Source: Maritalea porphyrae (GTDB lineage: Bacteria; Pseudomonadota; Alphaproteobacteria; Rhizobiales; Devosiaceae). From it: DNA of 64,000 nucleotides. Positions within the stretch are counted from its first letter, which is position 1. Each line of letters begins with the position of its first letter. The stretch covers positions 1,886,306 to 1,950,305 of the forward strand of contig NZ_BSNI01000002.1 of NCBI RefSeq assembly GCF_030159895.1. Reading direction: 5' to 3'. Both the position numbers and the translations under genes were made by a program. The notes under the pieces are model-generated. The model ran no database searches. It saw only the letters and a list, made by a program, of their open reading frames with translations, and was not told where the DNA came from. Positions 1 to 8,468 of this stretch are shown here, in pieces.

Positions 1-1
1 A

Positions 2-481
2 CTTTTTGGTGCCATCGCGATTGCGGGGCTGGCATTTACTGTGCCTTTGGCGGCGCAGGAACTTACCGCTTGGGATCAGGTTGCCGGCTGGGATGTGATG
101 GTCGATCCATCATTGGGCAATGGCTGTCTCATACAAGCCGCATATCAAGACGGATCTGTCGTGCGCATTGGTTTCGATCGCATCAATGAATCTGGCTATC
201 TCACCGCGTTCAATGAAAGCTGGGGCGAAATCGTTGAAGGCGAAACCTATGCCGTTGGGTTCGCGCTGGACGATGAGGCCTATGAAGGTGAAGCAAAAGG
301 TATCTATCTAAATGGCGTACCAGGCGCTGATATCGCTTTCACCAATACTGAATTCCTGTGGGACTTGGCGAAAAAGTACACGCTAACTCTGTATAACGAT
401 GGCGAAGAGGTTATGGCGATTGATCTTGAAGGCTCATATGCCGCTCTAGAAGCCGCTGTGGAGTGTCAAGAAGAACAATAG
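2..481 (+). CDS. Secreted protein of unknown function, 5' end outside window
   Basis: The reading frame is open from base 2 and closes at a TAG at 479-481. Its first visible residues are a hydrophobic run ending in a small-residue cut site (VPLAAQ, then ELTAWDQ), which looks like the second half of a signal peptide, so the true start lies before the window. The remaining 140 or so residues are acidic, with alternating polar and aromatic residues suggestive of a beta-rich periplasmic domain, and contain Cys only in the first third and at the very end (VECQEEQ), a possible disulfide pair. I do not recognise the family. A strong terminator follows directly. Confidence 0.6.
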   Translation, partial: LFGAIAIAGLAFTVPLAAQELTAWDQVAGWDVMVDPSLGNGCLIQAAYQDGSVVRIGFDRINESGYLTAFNESWGEIVEGETYAVGFALDDEAYEGEAKGIYLNGVPGADIAFTNTEFLWDLAKKYTLTLYNDGEEVMAIDLEGSYAALEAAVECQEEQ

Positions 482-520
482 GCCGCTGCTTAAGTCGGAG
501 CATTGTTGCTTTAATCAATG

Positions 521-550
521 AACCCGCCAACAATTTGGCGGGTTCTTTTT
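521..550 (+). terminator. Rho-independent terminator after the secreted-protein gene
   Basis: A nine-base stem (AACCCGCCA at 521-529 and TGGCGGGTT at 536-544) with a six-base loop is followed by C and five T. It ends the truncated plus-strand gene and sits just beyond the minus-strand gene that ends at 554. Confidence 0.85.
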
Positions 551-553
551 GTT

Positions 554-808
554 TTAAAGATCTTTGATGATTTTAATCAGGAAAAGCAGCACTACAGCAC
601 CAATCGTTGCGCGGATGATTGCACCAAATATTCCTGCGCTAATAATTATACCTAGCGAAGGCAACAAGATGCCAGCGACAAACGCGCCAACAATGCCAAC
701 AACCATGTTGCCCAAAAGGCCGAATCCAAACCCTTTGACGATTTTGCCCGCGAGCCAGCCCGCAATTGCGCCGACAAATAGAAAGGCGAGTAAGCTACCA
801 ATGCCCAT
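554..808 (-). CDS. GlsB/YeaQ/YmgE family small membrane protein
   Basis: An 84-residue, almost wholly hydrophobic protein with three predicted membrane segments and the glycine-rich pattern of the transglycosylase-associated (GlsB/YeaQ/YmgE) family: a GWLAGKIVKG motif after the first helix and a GIVGAFVAG motif in the second. Family members are small inner-membrane proteins often induced by stress; their biochemical role is not settled, and the family name does not show enzyme activity. The frame is open further upstream to 856, but the ATG at 808 has an AGGGGA ribosome-binding site six bases before it and gives the usual family length. It stands alone between two convergent or unrelated genes. 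Confidence 0.85.
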   Translation of the reverse strand: MGIGSLLAFLFVGAIAGWLAGKIVKGFGFGLLGNMVVGIVGAFVAGILLPSLGIIISAGIFGAIIRATIGAVVLLFLIKIIKDL

Positions 809-859
809 GACATTCCCCTTTGCTTGAATGGTGTGGACTACAAGTAGTGGCTGCACCCC

Positions 860-2035
860 TTATTTCAAGGTATTGGCAATTTGCCTGAACAAAACAACTG
901 ATTCAAATTCATGGTCTTTGAACTTGGGATCGGCCGCCGATTTGACGATTACGACGTTCTTTGCGGGATTTACGTAGATCATTTGGCCCCAAATCCCGAT
1001 TGCGGCGAAGTCTTGATTGTTGCCTTTGGGTAGCCACCACTGATGTTGGTAGCCCCATTCGCCATATATTTTACCACGTTCCAGATATGGCTTCGCCGGT
1101 GAAGTTGCGGTTTCAACCCAAGCAGAACTTACAATTCTGTGGCCATTCAATGTGCCATTGTTCAGCATCAGAAGTCCGAGTTTGGCGTAATCGCGCAGTG
1201 TAGCGTTAAGTGCCATAAAGCCCAACTCCGTGCCGTAGAGGTCTGTATTCCAGTATGCGCTGGATGACATGCCTGCTGGTTGCCAGATCTTTTTGTGAAG
1301 GATGTCAACTAACGGTTTGTTGTAAACAGAGCGCAATACATATGAAAGAACTTGAGTGTTTATGCTTGCATAGTCGAATTGTTTGCCTGGCGAACTTTTG
1401 CTGTCGTAACTCCCTGTGAGCAGATCAATCGGCTGTGCCCAAATGAACATCTTGTCAAAAATCGTGTAGCTGTCTGTCGATTTGTCTTCATAGATTTCGC
1501 TGAATGCAATTCCGGTGGACATTTGCAATGCATCTTCGATCGTTACATCTGCAAACGCAGAGTCTTTCAACTGCGGAATGTGTTTAATGATTGGATCATC
1601 AACCGACAGAAGACCTTCACTTTGTGCAATGCCGATCAAAGTCGAAACAAAACTTTTTGCCACTGAAAACGAAGTGATGTTCGTCGAGGCATCATATCCG
1701 TCTATGTACCACTCATGCACAATCTTCCCGTCTTTGATGACCAAAAGACCGGTGGAACTGCTACGTTCAATGAAATCACGCACCGAGTGGATACGGTCAT
1801 TGTATTGATAGTTTTCAACAATTTGCTTGAGCTGCTCCTCAAATCGCAAGGGTGCGGTAGATGCCGGAACGTGCGAGGCAGGGAACACCTTGTCCATGTT
1901 GGCAAAGTTTCCAACGCGTCGCTCTGGGCTAAAAAGCAACAACTTTGGTTCAAAATAGGATGACCATAGTCCCCACATGGCGGCCCCAATGGCCATCAGA
2001 AGAACCGTCATTAAAATAGAAACTTTAGACATCAT
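860..2035 (-). CDS. Membrane-anchored serine hydrolase (beta-lactamase/NylB-like)
   Basis: 391 residues. An N-terminal hydrophobic segment (about residues 5-25) would anchor or export the protein. The body matches the penicillin-binding/class C beta-lactamase superfamily: S124-V-A-K127 is the SxxK nucleophile-base motif and Y222 in DYASIN is the expected second-motif tyrosine. The wording around SxxK (SFSVAKSF followed by STLIGIA) is closest to NylB-type 6-aminohexanoate oligomer hydrolases and related esterases, so esterase or amidase activity is more likely than antibiotic resistance. It lies 129 bases downstream of an ArsR-type regulator gene on the same strand, with a palindrome directly before its start. 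Two ATG codons (2035 and 2032) are possible. Confidence 0.85.
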   Translation of the reverse strand: MMSKVSILMTVLLMAIGAAMWGLWSSYFEPKLLLFSPERRVGNFANMDKVFPASHVPASTAPLRFEEQLKQIVENYQYNDRIHSVRDFIERSSSTGLLVIKDGKIVHEWYIDGYDASTNITSFSVAKSFVSTLIGIAQSEGLLSVDDPIIKHIPQLKDSAFADVTIEDALQMSTGIAFSEIYEDKSTDSYTIFDKMFIWAQPIDLLTGSYDSKSSPGKQFDYASINTQVLSYVLRSVYNKPLVDILHKKIWQPAGMSSSAYWNTDLYGTELGFMALNATLRDYAKLGLLMLNNGTLNGHRIVSSAWVETATSPAKPYLERGKIYGEWGYQHQWWLPKGNNQDFAAIGIWGQMIYVNPAKNVVIVKSAADPKFKDHEFESVVLFRQIANTLK

Positions 2036-2050
2036 TACACCTATTATTTG

Positions 2051-2074
2051 TTATTTCGGAGAATAACGAAATAA
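2051..2074 (-). promoter_or_regulatory. Palindrome before the serine hydrolase gene, candidate ArsR operator
   Basis: Half-sites TTATTTCG (2051-2058) and CGAAATAA (2067-2074) are perfect inverted repeats separated by eight bases, 16 bases from the hydrolase start. Size, AT-richness and position fit an ArsR/SmtB-type operator, and an ArsR-family gene is the next gene upstream. No binding evidence exists in the sequence itself. Confidence 0.5.
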
Positions 2075-2164
2075 TAAACTTGTGCAATGGTAGTATTTGC
2101 CGCAGGTGGTTTGCTCGAGTTTAGGTTTTTGAACTTGGCTAAAAATATGGGGCTCGCCAGTAGG

Positions 2165-2464
2165 CTAGCAGCAGCTGAGCCAGGTATTCAGATAATGCGC
2201 AACTTTTGTAATTTGGTCAGCATCTAGTTTGTAGAAAACTTCACGGTCCTTTTTTTGTGCGCTCACAACACCGGCGCGCTTGAGAATTGCCAAGTGTTCC
2301 GACGCCGTAGAAACCGCGATTTGCGCGCGCTTGGCTATTTCGCCGACAGTATGGGCATTCTTGTCGCCAAGGATTTCAAAAACGATGAACTGTCGCTTCT
2401 CGTTTGCCAGCGACTTGCAGAACTGTAAAAAATCCGATTGGTTGCTGGTTCCGCCGGCGCTCAT
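2165..2464 (-). CDS. ArsR/SmtB-family transcriptional regulator
   Basis: 99 residues with the winged-helix arrangement of ArsR proteins: an N-terminal helix ending in LANEKRQFIVFEIL, a helix-turn-helix around residues 38-62 (TVGEIAKRAQ then STASEHLAILKRAGVV) and a beta-wing (KKDREVFYKL). The metal-binding ELCVCDL motif of the recognition helix is absent, so it is probably not a classical arsenic or zinc sensor; a Cys pair sits at the extreme C-terminus (SCC) and one Cys is in helix 1 (FCKS), which could allow redox sensing, but this is inference. It most likely controls the downstream serine hydrolase and perhaps itself. Confidence 0.85.
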   Translation of the reverse strand: MSAGGTSNQSDFLQFCKSLANEKRQFIVFEILGDKNAHTVGEIAKRAQIAVSTASEHLAILKRAGVVSAQKKDREVFYKLDADQITKVAHYLNTWLSCC

Positions 2465-2617
2465 TTGGTTTTCTCACACTACAGGACTATTGCTGCTCAT
2501 TGATAACTGTCAAACTTCACTGCAGCAAGGCATCAGCAAATTTTCCTCATTGAGTTGGCCGATCCGACCGACTGAAAGTCTGCCAAACCGACCAACTAGA
2601 GCTAGCTACCCGTAAGC

Positions 2618-3640
2618 TTAGAATTCCTCACAAGCCAAAGGTGTTTTTTGCGCTTTTGCAGCAAAACACCTGCCGATTTTTCTCAACGCTAATGCCGAAT
2701 AGTGCAGGGGTGTTTTCTTCTGTGCGACTTCCCAGATGTTTATATACCGAGTTTGCCCTTTCATCGCGATTGTATCCACAAGCTGCGTGTCGGAGACGCC
2801 ATCACCGGGATAAACTGGAATGATCGTTCTGTGGGCTTTGTCGGCATCATTTAGATACTTTTGGTTTGCCGGATCCGACTTCCATGTGGGCATAACGGTC
2901 GCCACAAGAAAACGTGCATTGAGTGCGCGTGGAACTTTGGTTCTGAAATTATAGACCATAGTCTTGACCATTTTTGCGTACTCTGCAGCACCCATGCTGT
3001 GATCACTCTCGCCCTGTAGCCATAGAAGGCCAGCAACCTTTGCGTCTGGGACGGCTTTGGCAGCATTTGTCGCGTGCCAACGCATATTACTTTGCAAATT
3101 GTGCGCAGCTCCTCGGAATGGCGACCAAGACATATTGTTTATTGTAAGGCTGAAACCAGTCGAAGACGCAGCATTGCCAACCAGATAAACCTCTGCCGTT
3201 GGATCGTTGAGTTTAATCAAAAACTCGGCAGCGAAATATGGTCCCAAGTTTGGTCCAGTGGGCTTCCAGTCTGTGATTTGGTGCATCTGCACCTTTTCGC
3301 GGTTCCAAACACCTGGTTTGTAGGAAAGGTTGTAGAATGCACCTTGTCCATTCATGCCCACTTGCCAATATTTGACGCGGCCCTCGATCTTATTGTCGAT
3401 AATGGCCTGATCAAAGTCGTTCTCAGCCTTTCGCTCTGCCCAAACAGAGCCACCATTTTGCCAAGTCTTGTTGACGTCCCGCCATTGCTCGCTTCCGATT
3501 GTTTCGCCTGACGCGCCAACCATATTGCTCTGCCCAGCGAGCACAAATATGTACTTTTCTCCAGCAAATGAAGGAAATGTGACGGCACACAAAAGAAGAG
3601 TGAGAATTAGGGCGATCGAATATTTTAGTTTTCTAATCAT
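2618..3640 (-). CDS. Secreted SGNH-type carbohydrate acetylesterase (CE6/sialate O-acetylesterase-like)
   Basis: 340 residues with a clean signal peptide (cleavage likely after FPSFA at residue 26). The block GQSNM (Ser38 nucleophile), the WLQGESD block at 207-213 and the late LHYSA block (His313) are those of the CE6/DUF303 branch of SGNH hydrolases, which remove acetyl groups from xylan or sialic acid. The enzyme would act in the periplasm or outside the cell. No glycan-degradation genes flank it, so the substrate cannot be inferred. The gene is monocistronic with no clear terminator. Confidence 0.8.
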   Translation of the reverse strand: MIRKLKYSIALILTLLLCAVTFPSFAGEKYIFVLAGQSNMVGASGETIGSEQWRDVNKTWQNGGSVWAERKAENDFDQAIIDNKIEGRVKYWQVGMNGQGAFYNLSYKPGVWNREKVQMHQITDWKPTGPNLGPYFAAEFLIKLNDPTAEVYLVGNAASSTGFSLTINNMSWSPFRGAAHNLQSNMRWHATNAAKAVPDAKVAGLLWLQGESDHSMGAAEYAKMVKTMVYNFRTKVPRALNARFLVATVMPTWKSDPANQKYLNDADKAHRTIIPVYPGDGVSDTQLVDTIAMKGQTRYINIWEVAQKKTPLHYSALALRKIGRCFAAKAQKTPLACEEF

Positions 3641-3848
3641 AATACATCCCCGTTTGAAACTGTTTAAGTATTAACGCGGACATCATTGCATGGAATGCGC
3701 AGCAGCTCAAAGGGCGTTGAATTTTTACTAGGGCTTCATTTTGGTTCACGTGACAGAATTAGCATCAAGGTGACGAATACCTTGGCCACCAAAATGGAAA
3801 GAGTCGCGCATTTGCTGTGCAGTAAGATCTGTGACGCAAAGAATCAAC

Positions 3849-4361
3849 TTAACGCTTCTGAGCGTCGAACCTGTAAATTAGCCAGTTGCAGCCAATGAGT
3901 GCGCCAACAATTAGAACCGTGTTGAACACCATATTGGGATAGTCGGTAAGGGGATAAACAAATTGGTTGGATTGAACTAAGCGTTGGGAGTTTTGCGTTG
4001 TTACGAGAACAAGAAGAATTGTTGCATATAGTGCTGTGCGCAATGTTCGAAGTAAGATTGGCGTGAAGCTGACTTTATTTCTTGTACGGAGTGACGTTTC
4101 CCCATCCGTGCAAACGTCGGTCTCTTTGTTTTTAGCAACTTCACGTTTGGTAAATCGTTCCCGGCGCAAATATGCCCACCCCGTTATCGCAAAAGCGATT
4201 GGAAGTAGTGACGCAGCGAGCGAGTTCGCGTTGTTGTTACTAAGCATGGACGCGATTATGGGTACAGCGATACATGCAGTCACAAGGCTAATGAGGTTTC
4301 CGCGTATTAGTCCACCCGGATAGTCCTCTCGTTCAAGCAGTGCCTTTAGAGAATTTGACAT
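3849..4361 (-). CDS. Small integral membrane protein, unknown function
   Basis: 170 residues from the ATG at 4361 (a GTG at 4385 would add eight residues; neither has a good Shine-Dalgarno). Four hydrophobic segments are visible: two near the N-terminus (LISLVTACIAVPIIASML and LAASLLPIAFAITGWAYL) and two in the C-terminal half (LYATILLVLVT and MVFNTVLIVGALIGCNWLIY), separated by a charged loop rich in Lys, Glu and Thr. I do not recognise a family. The gene is single, between the esterase and a tRNA. Confidence 0.6.
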   Translation of the reverse strand: MSNSLKALLEREDYPGGLIRGNLISLVTACIAVPIIASMLSNNNANSLAASLLPIAFAITGWAYLRRERFTKREVAKNKETDVCTDGETSLRTRNKVSFTPILLRTLRTALYATILLVLVTTQNSQRLVQSNQFVYPLTDYPNMVFNTVLIVGALIGCNWLIYRFDAQKR

Positions 4362-4452
4362 GACATAAAGTTCGACGGTTGCCACTAAAAGTCAAATGCA
4401 TTTCTAATTTCGTTGTCGAAAAAAGGAATAGGAATAGGCAAAAATAAAGAAT

Positions 4453-4529
4453 GGCGATCCCGGCAGGACTCGAACCTGCAACCTGCTGATTAGAAGTCAG
4501 CTGCTCTATCCAGTTGAGCTACGGGACCA
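4453..4529 (-). tRNA. tRNA-Arg (anticodon TCT)
   Basis: 77 bases on the minus strand, starting GGTCCCG at 4529 and ending CGGGATC plus discriminator G and encoded CCA at 4455-4453. The anticodon loop is CTTCTAA within a five-base stem, giving TCT, which reads AGA/AGG. The TTCGAGTC T-loop is present. Confidence 0.96.
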
Positions 4530-4602
4530 GTGTATCGCTTTGCAAACAGGCATAGCGAACTGGTGTTAAACTTACGTGTCTAACGCGAAACTGAGAAGGT
4601 GA

Positions 4603-4908
4603 TTAATGTGTCCAAGGGGCGCGTCGATCACTTTTGAAGTTGTCTGAATAGGCAACTTTCTTTGGTGTCGAGTCATGGGGTTGCTGAACAACGTAATCGA
4701 TATTTTTACGCTGCGCGTAGTTTTCCGCTTCTTCCAAGCTATCAAACTTCAGTTTGACCTGTGAATTCATATCTGTGGAAGAGGTGTATCCCATCAAAGG
4801 ATCGATTGTTCTGGCAGCCGCAGGTTCAAATACCAGCACCCAGTGCTTGGATTTTCCGCGGCCAGATTGCATGGCGTTCTTTGCTGGACGAAAGATTCTT
4901 GCGGTCAT
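4603..4908 (-). CDS. NDUFS4-like accessory subunit of respiratory complex I
   Basis: 101 residues from the ATG at 4908; the start MTARIFRPAKNAMQSG is the signature opening of the ETC complex I subunit (PF04800) family, the bacterial counterpart of mitochondrial NDUFS4/18 kDa subunit. The family associates with the peripheral arm of NADH:ubiquinone oxidoreductase and is found chiefly in Alphaproteobacteria. Conserved features seen are the WVLVFEP strand, the DPLMGYTSS turn and the later LKFDSLEEAENYAQ helix. It lies apart from any nuo operon, as is usual, between two tRNA genes. The TTG at 4920 is a weaker start. Confidence 0.9.
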   Translation of the reverse strand: MTARIFRPAKNAMQSGRGKSKHWVLVFEPAAARTIDPLMGYTSSTDMNSQVKLKFDSLEEAENYAQRKNIDYVVQQPHDSTPKKVAYSDNFKSDRRAPWTH

Positions 4909-4940
4909 GATCCTACCCAATCATTGTTCCGTTGTGGTGA

Positions 4941-5017
4941 TGGTCGGAGTAGCAAGATTCGAACTTGCGACCCCTGGTACCCAAAACCAGTGCTCTACCA
5001 GGCTGAGCTATACTCCG
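4941..5017 (-). tRNA. tRNA-Pro (anticodon TGG)
   Basis: 77 bases on the minus strand. Acceptor arms CGGAGTA and TACTCCG pair perfectly, discriminator A and CCA are encoded (4944-4941). The anticodon loop TTTGGGT gives TGG, proline. The T-loop reads TTCGAAT. Confidence 0.96.
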
Positions 5018-5133
5018 ACATTCTCACAACGGATGTGATCACCGGGATGCGATGTACACATTCTTGTCGCATACTGCAAGTCATGTTAGTTGCTCATTTC
5101 AAGATTATTGCATTTTTTTGTCAGGAACCCTAG

Positions 5134-5901
5134 TTGCCAACCCCAAAAAACAGCGAAAAAACAACCGCCGAGTCCCGGAAATCGGCGGTATTTGGGCGAA
5201 TTCACCTAGTGGTTGCTTTTTTTGCGCTAAGTGCACTTTTTTTATTGGCTTTTGCATTCGATGAGGTCGTAACGACCCATTTAACGAACTGGCCGGAGAC
5301 AGAACGCGCGTTTTTTGCAGCATTAGCTCGAATTGGGGAATCGGATTGGATGCTTATTCCCACATTGTTGGTGTGGGCAATCTGCCGTCTCGCTGTTTAT
5401 TTGCCGCTTCGCTATTCTATCAGGTGGATTGTGAGGGCGACCGGCGCAATGTCAGGCTTCATCTTTTTGGCCGTTGCAGTACCAGGTGCGATCGCTGCAT
5501 TGCTAAAAGTCGCTATTGGGCGCGCGCGCCCCATGTTGATGGACGATTTGGGCATTTTTCACTTCACGCCTTTTGCAGGTGACTGGCGTTTCGCCGGTTT
5601 TCCTTCCGGACATGCGACAACGGCGTTTGCGTTGGCGTGTGCGCTGTATTTTCTATTTGGGCCTCGTGTCTTGATCGTGTTTATAGGCGCTGCCTTACTC
5701 GCACTCTCGCGCATCGTAGACGGTGTTCATTACTTCACTGACGTAGTTGCGGGTATCGCCCTTGGATCGTTTGGGGCCATGTGGGTACAGAGTAAGTTTC
5801 AACAAAGAGGTTGGATTTTTTCATCAGATAAGAAAAGGGGCAGCAACCGTATGCTTGCCCCTTACAGACGTTTTTTCCGAAAACCATTGCAGCGAAATTA
5901 G
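5134..5901 (+). CDS. PAP2-superfamily membrane phosphatase
   Basis: 255 residues with about six membrane segments. The three phosphatase motifs are intact: K125 with RP at 132-133 (K-x6-RP), PSGH at 157-160, and SR at 192-193 with H199 and D203 in the third motif (SR, GVHYFTD). PAP2 enzymes of this layout dephosphorylate undecaprenyl pyrophosphate, phosphatidic acid, lipid A or phosphatidylglycerol phosphate at the membrane; motifs alone do not choose between these. The start is a TTG with an AGGA seven bases upstream. It converges on metC, overlapping it by four bases, so no terminator fits between them. Confidence 0.85.
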   Translation: MPTPKNSEKTTAESRKSAVFGRIHLVVAFFALSALFLLAFAFDEVVTTHLTNWPETERAFFAALARIGESDWMLIPTLLVWAICRLAVYLPLRYSIRWIVRATGAMSGFIFLAVAVPGAIAALLKVAIGRARPMLMDDLGIFHFTPFAGDWRFAGFPSGHATTAFALACALYFLFGPRVLIVFIGAALLALSRIVDGVHYFTDVVAGIALGSFGAMWVQSKFQQRGWIFSSDKKRGSNRMLAPYRRFFRKPLQRN

Positions 5902-7103
5902 AAGTTGGCCTCTGCCGCATAGCGTTTGATTGCGTCGTCAAGATCGGCTTTTAGGTCATCAAAATCTTCAAAGCCAATGTGCAAGCGGAATAGGTTACCT
6001 TCTTCCTTCCAACGTGTCGCCGATCGTTGCTGCTTGATGGTAACCGGGAGAATCAAGCTTTCAAATCCGCCCCACGAATAGCCCATGCCAAACAATCGCA
6101 TGTGATTCAGCATCTCTGACACGGCATTTTTGGGCGCATCTTTCAATGTGAAAGCAAAAAGCGATCCCGAACCAGTGAAATCACGCATAAATATATCGTG
6201 ATCAGGATGTTGTTTCAGAGCTGGGTGAATCACTTTTTCTACTAGCGCATGACCTTCTAGCCAGTGAGCTAAATCCAAAGCACGTTTTTGATGCTCTTTC
6301 ATGCGCAGCGACAAGGTTCTTAGTCCCCGTGCGACGAGAAAACTATCTTCTGGAGACACGCAGACGCCCAGCGCTTTGTATGCGCCGCGCACTTTGTTGG
6401 TCCATTTCTCATTCGTCGAAATCGTGCCAAACAAAACATCCGAGTGGCCAACAAACATTTTCGTGCCAGCATGCACCACGATGTCCGCGCCTAGCTCAAG
6501 TGGCTTATAGTAAAGCGGTGTTGCCCAACTATTATCCGCAATGATGGCGATTTCACGGTTGCCGCGCGCTTGGGCGATGGCTGGCAAGTCTTGGACTTCA
6601 AATGTCAATGAACCAGGCGATTCGGTTAGAATTGCAGTCGTGTTCGATCGAATCAAATCGCTGATTCGACTGCCGATTCGCGGATCATAGTATTCGACGT
6701 CGATTTTGTTTGGTCGCAAAACTGATTCGCAGAATTGGCGCGTTGGCTCATAAGCGCTGTCGCTAATTAGAATGTGATCCCCTGAGTGCGCGACGGCAGT
6801 AAGGGCAGTGCTTATTGCACTCAGGCCAGATGGGGCCAAAAAAGTATCGTCAGCACGCTCCAGATTGGTAATGACGTGCCTGACCGCATCGTTGGTAGGA
6901 TTCCCGTGACGACCATAGGCATACTGCCTTTTTCCGCTCTCTAGTTCTTCAAAACTCTCAAACAACACAGTCGATCCACGCACCACCGGCGTGTTCACAA
7001 ACCCATGCTGGTCTTTGGGGTTTCTACCCAAATGGGTCAGCACTGTTTCATCACCATAAGATGAAGAGATGTCGTCAGCGTCACTCATAAAGTTTTCCAT
7101 CAT
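5898..7103 (-). CDS. metC: Cystathionine beta-lyase
   Basis: About 400 residues of the Cys/Met-metabolism PLP family. Visible features are YGRHGNPT near residue 64-71, the SGLSAI phosphate-binding turn, ADNSWATP with the PLP-pyridine Asp, and the Schiff-base Lys in HAGTKMFVGHSD. The FHGNPT-like and SWATP variants are those of the MetC type of alphaproteobacteria, which converts cystathionine to homocysteine, ammonia and pyruvate. Start is uncertain: ATG at 7103 or 7100, or ATG at 7088, which has GGA seven bases before it. It diverges from aapJ. Confidence 0.88.
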   Translation of the reverse strand: MMENFMSDADDISSSYGDETVLTHLGRNPKDQHGFVNTPVVRGSTVLFESFEELESGKRQYAYGRHGNPTNDAVRHVITNLERADDTFLAPSGLSAISTALTAVAHSGDHILISDSAYEPTRQFCESVLRPNKIDVEYYDPRIGSRISDLIRSNTTAILTESPGSLTFEVQDLPAIAQARGNREIAIIADNSWATPLYYKPLELGADIVVHAGTKMFVGHSDVLFGTISTNEKWTNKVRGAYKALGVCVSPEDSFLVARGLRTLSLRMKEHQKRALDLAHWLEGHALVEKVIHPALKQHPDHDIFMRDFTGSGSLFAFTLKDAPKNAVSEMLNHMRLFGMGYSWGGFESLILPVTIKQQRSATRWKEEGNLFRLHIGFEDFDDLKADLDDAIKRYAAEANF

Positions 7104-7315
7104 CAAAATTATTTTTATAGCTACCCAACAATGGGTGGAAGTTCACTATAGCGCCGTATTAATGTAACTAAAGGCCTTGACCCCGGACCAAAAACCCTTT
7201 TCCATTGGAAACTGCTTTGTAGGACAAAAGTGCCTTCATTGCATGTGGTGACTCAACTTCGGAGGGGAGTTCGCCACAAATCAAAAAAAAGGGTTAGGAA
7301 ACAAAAGGCAACGTT

Positions 7316-8338
7316 ATGAAGAAACAACTCGTAACACTCGCTCTTGGGGCAGCGCTGGGTCTATCAGCTTCTGCTGCTTTTGCGGACACACTTGCAGACG
7401 TACAGGCTAAAGGCTACTTGCAGTGCGGTGTATCACCAAGCACTCCAGGTTTTGCTGCACCAGACGCCAACAACAACTGGGCTGGTTTGGATGTAGACTT
7501 CTGCCGCGCTATGGCTGCTGCGATCTTTGATGATCCACAAGCTGTTCGCTTTACGCCATTGACATCTAAAGAGCGTTTCACAGCGCTTTCTTCAGGTGAA
7601 ATTGACGTTCTATCACGTACAACAACATGGACAATGAGCCGCGACACCAACCTTGGTATCGATTTTGCTGGCGTAACATTCTACGACGGTCAAGGCTTCA
7701 TGGTTCGTAAGGACCTCGGCGTTTCATCAGCAACAGAACTTTCAGGTGCTGCGATTTGTATTGAAGCAGGTACAACAACTGAATTGAACGCTGCTGACTA
7801 CTTCTCTTCAACTGGCATGGAATACAACGCGGTTGTGTTCGAAGACCAAGACGAAGTTGTAAAAGCATACGACGATGGCCGTTGTGACGTGTTCACAACT
7901 GACTCATCAGCTCTAGCTGCTGAGCGTTTGTCACTTGCAAATCCTGATGAGAACATGATTCTTCCAGAAATCATTTCTAAAGAGCCATTGGGCCCATCAG
8001 TACGTCAAGGTGACGACCTATGGTTCAACATCACTCGCTGGGTATACTTCGCACTTCTAGAGTCTGAAGAACTTGGCATCACTCAAGCAAACGTTGACGA
8101 CATGCTCGGTTCAGACAACCCAGGTGTACGTCGTGTGCTTGGTGTAGAAGGTGACTTTGGTACAGCAATCGGTCTTTCAAACGACTGGGCTTACAAAGTG
8201 ATCAAGCATGTTGGTAACTACAACGACATCTACGAGCGTCATGTTGGTGCAAACACACCAGTTGGCATCGAACGCGCAGGTTCAGTGAACGATCTCTGGA
8301 CACGTGGCGGCTTGATGTACGCTCCACCAATCCGTTAA
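7316..8338 (+). CDS. aapJ: General L-amino-acid ABC transporter, periplasmic binding protein
   Basis: 340 residues: signal peptide ending SAAFA, then a family 3 solute-binding protein. The pattern LQCGVSP, WAGLDVDFCRAMAAAIF, TTTWTMSRDT and the C-terminal LWTRGGLMYAPP are typical of AapJ, the binding protein of the rhizobial broad-specificity amino-acid transporter. Codon choice looks more biased than in neighbouring genes, as expected for an abundant periplasmic protein. Start ATG at 7316 follows an AGG-rich leader. A terminator-like hairpin separates it from aapQ and probably makes it the most abundant product of the operon. Confidence 0.95.
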   Translation: MKKQLVTLALGAALGLSASAAFADTLADVQAKGYLQCGVSPSTPGFAAPDANNNWAGLDVDFCRAMAAAIFDDPQAVRFTPLTSKERFTALSSGEIDVLSRTTTWTMSRDTNLGIDFAGVTFYDGQGFMVRKDLGVSSATELSGAAICIEAGTTTELNAADYFSSTGMEYNAVVFEDQDEVVKAYDDGRCDVFTTDSSALAAERLSLANPDENMILPEIISKEPLGPSVRQGDDLWFNITRWVYFALLESEELGITQANVDDMLGSDNPGVRRVLGVEGDFGTAIGLSNDWAYKVIKHVGNYNDIYERHVGANTPVGIERAGSVNDLWTRGGLMYAPPIR

Positions 8339-8355
8339 TTCGGATTTGTGATTTG

Positions 8356-8389
8356 CGGCTCGGCGCCAATTGGTGCCGAGCCGTTTTTT
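8356..8389 (+). terminator. Intercistronic terminator/attenuator between aapJ and aapQ
   Basis: A nine-base stem (CGGCTCGGC at 8356-8364 and GCCGAGCCG at 8375-8383), extended by inner pairs, is followed by six T. Placed between the binding-protein and permease genes it would lower expression of the latter. Confidence 0.85.
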
Positions 8390-8468
8390 AAGGGGGAGGG
8401 CAATTTGCCCGCCATCTCTGGTTGGTTAATATCAGAGAGACTACTCAACAAAAACAAATAGGGTAGCT

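Noticed and set aside
860-2035. Antibiotic-resistance beta-lactamase
   Set aside because: The SxxK protein follows NylB/esterase wording and lacks the KTG context of class C enzymes that I could identify, so a resistance call is not supported.
3686-3898. 70-residue frame between the esterase and the membrane-protein gene
   Set aside because: Runs into the end of the minus-strand membrane-protein gene, with no ribosome site and no similarity to anything I know.
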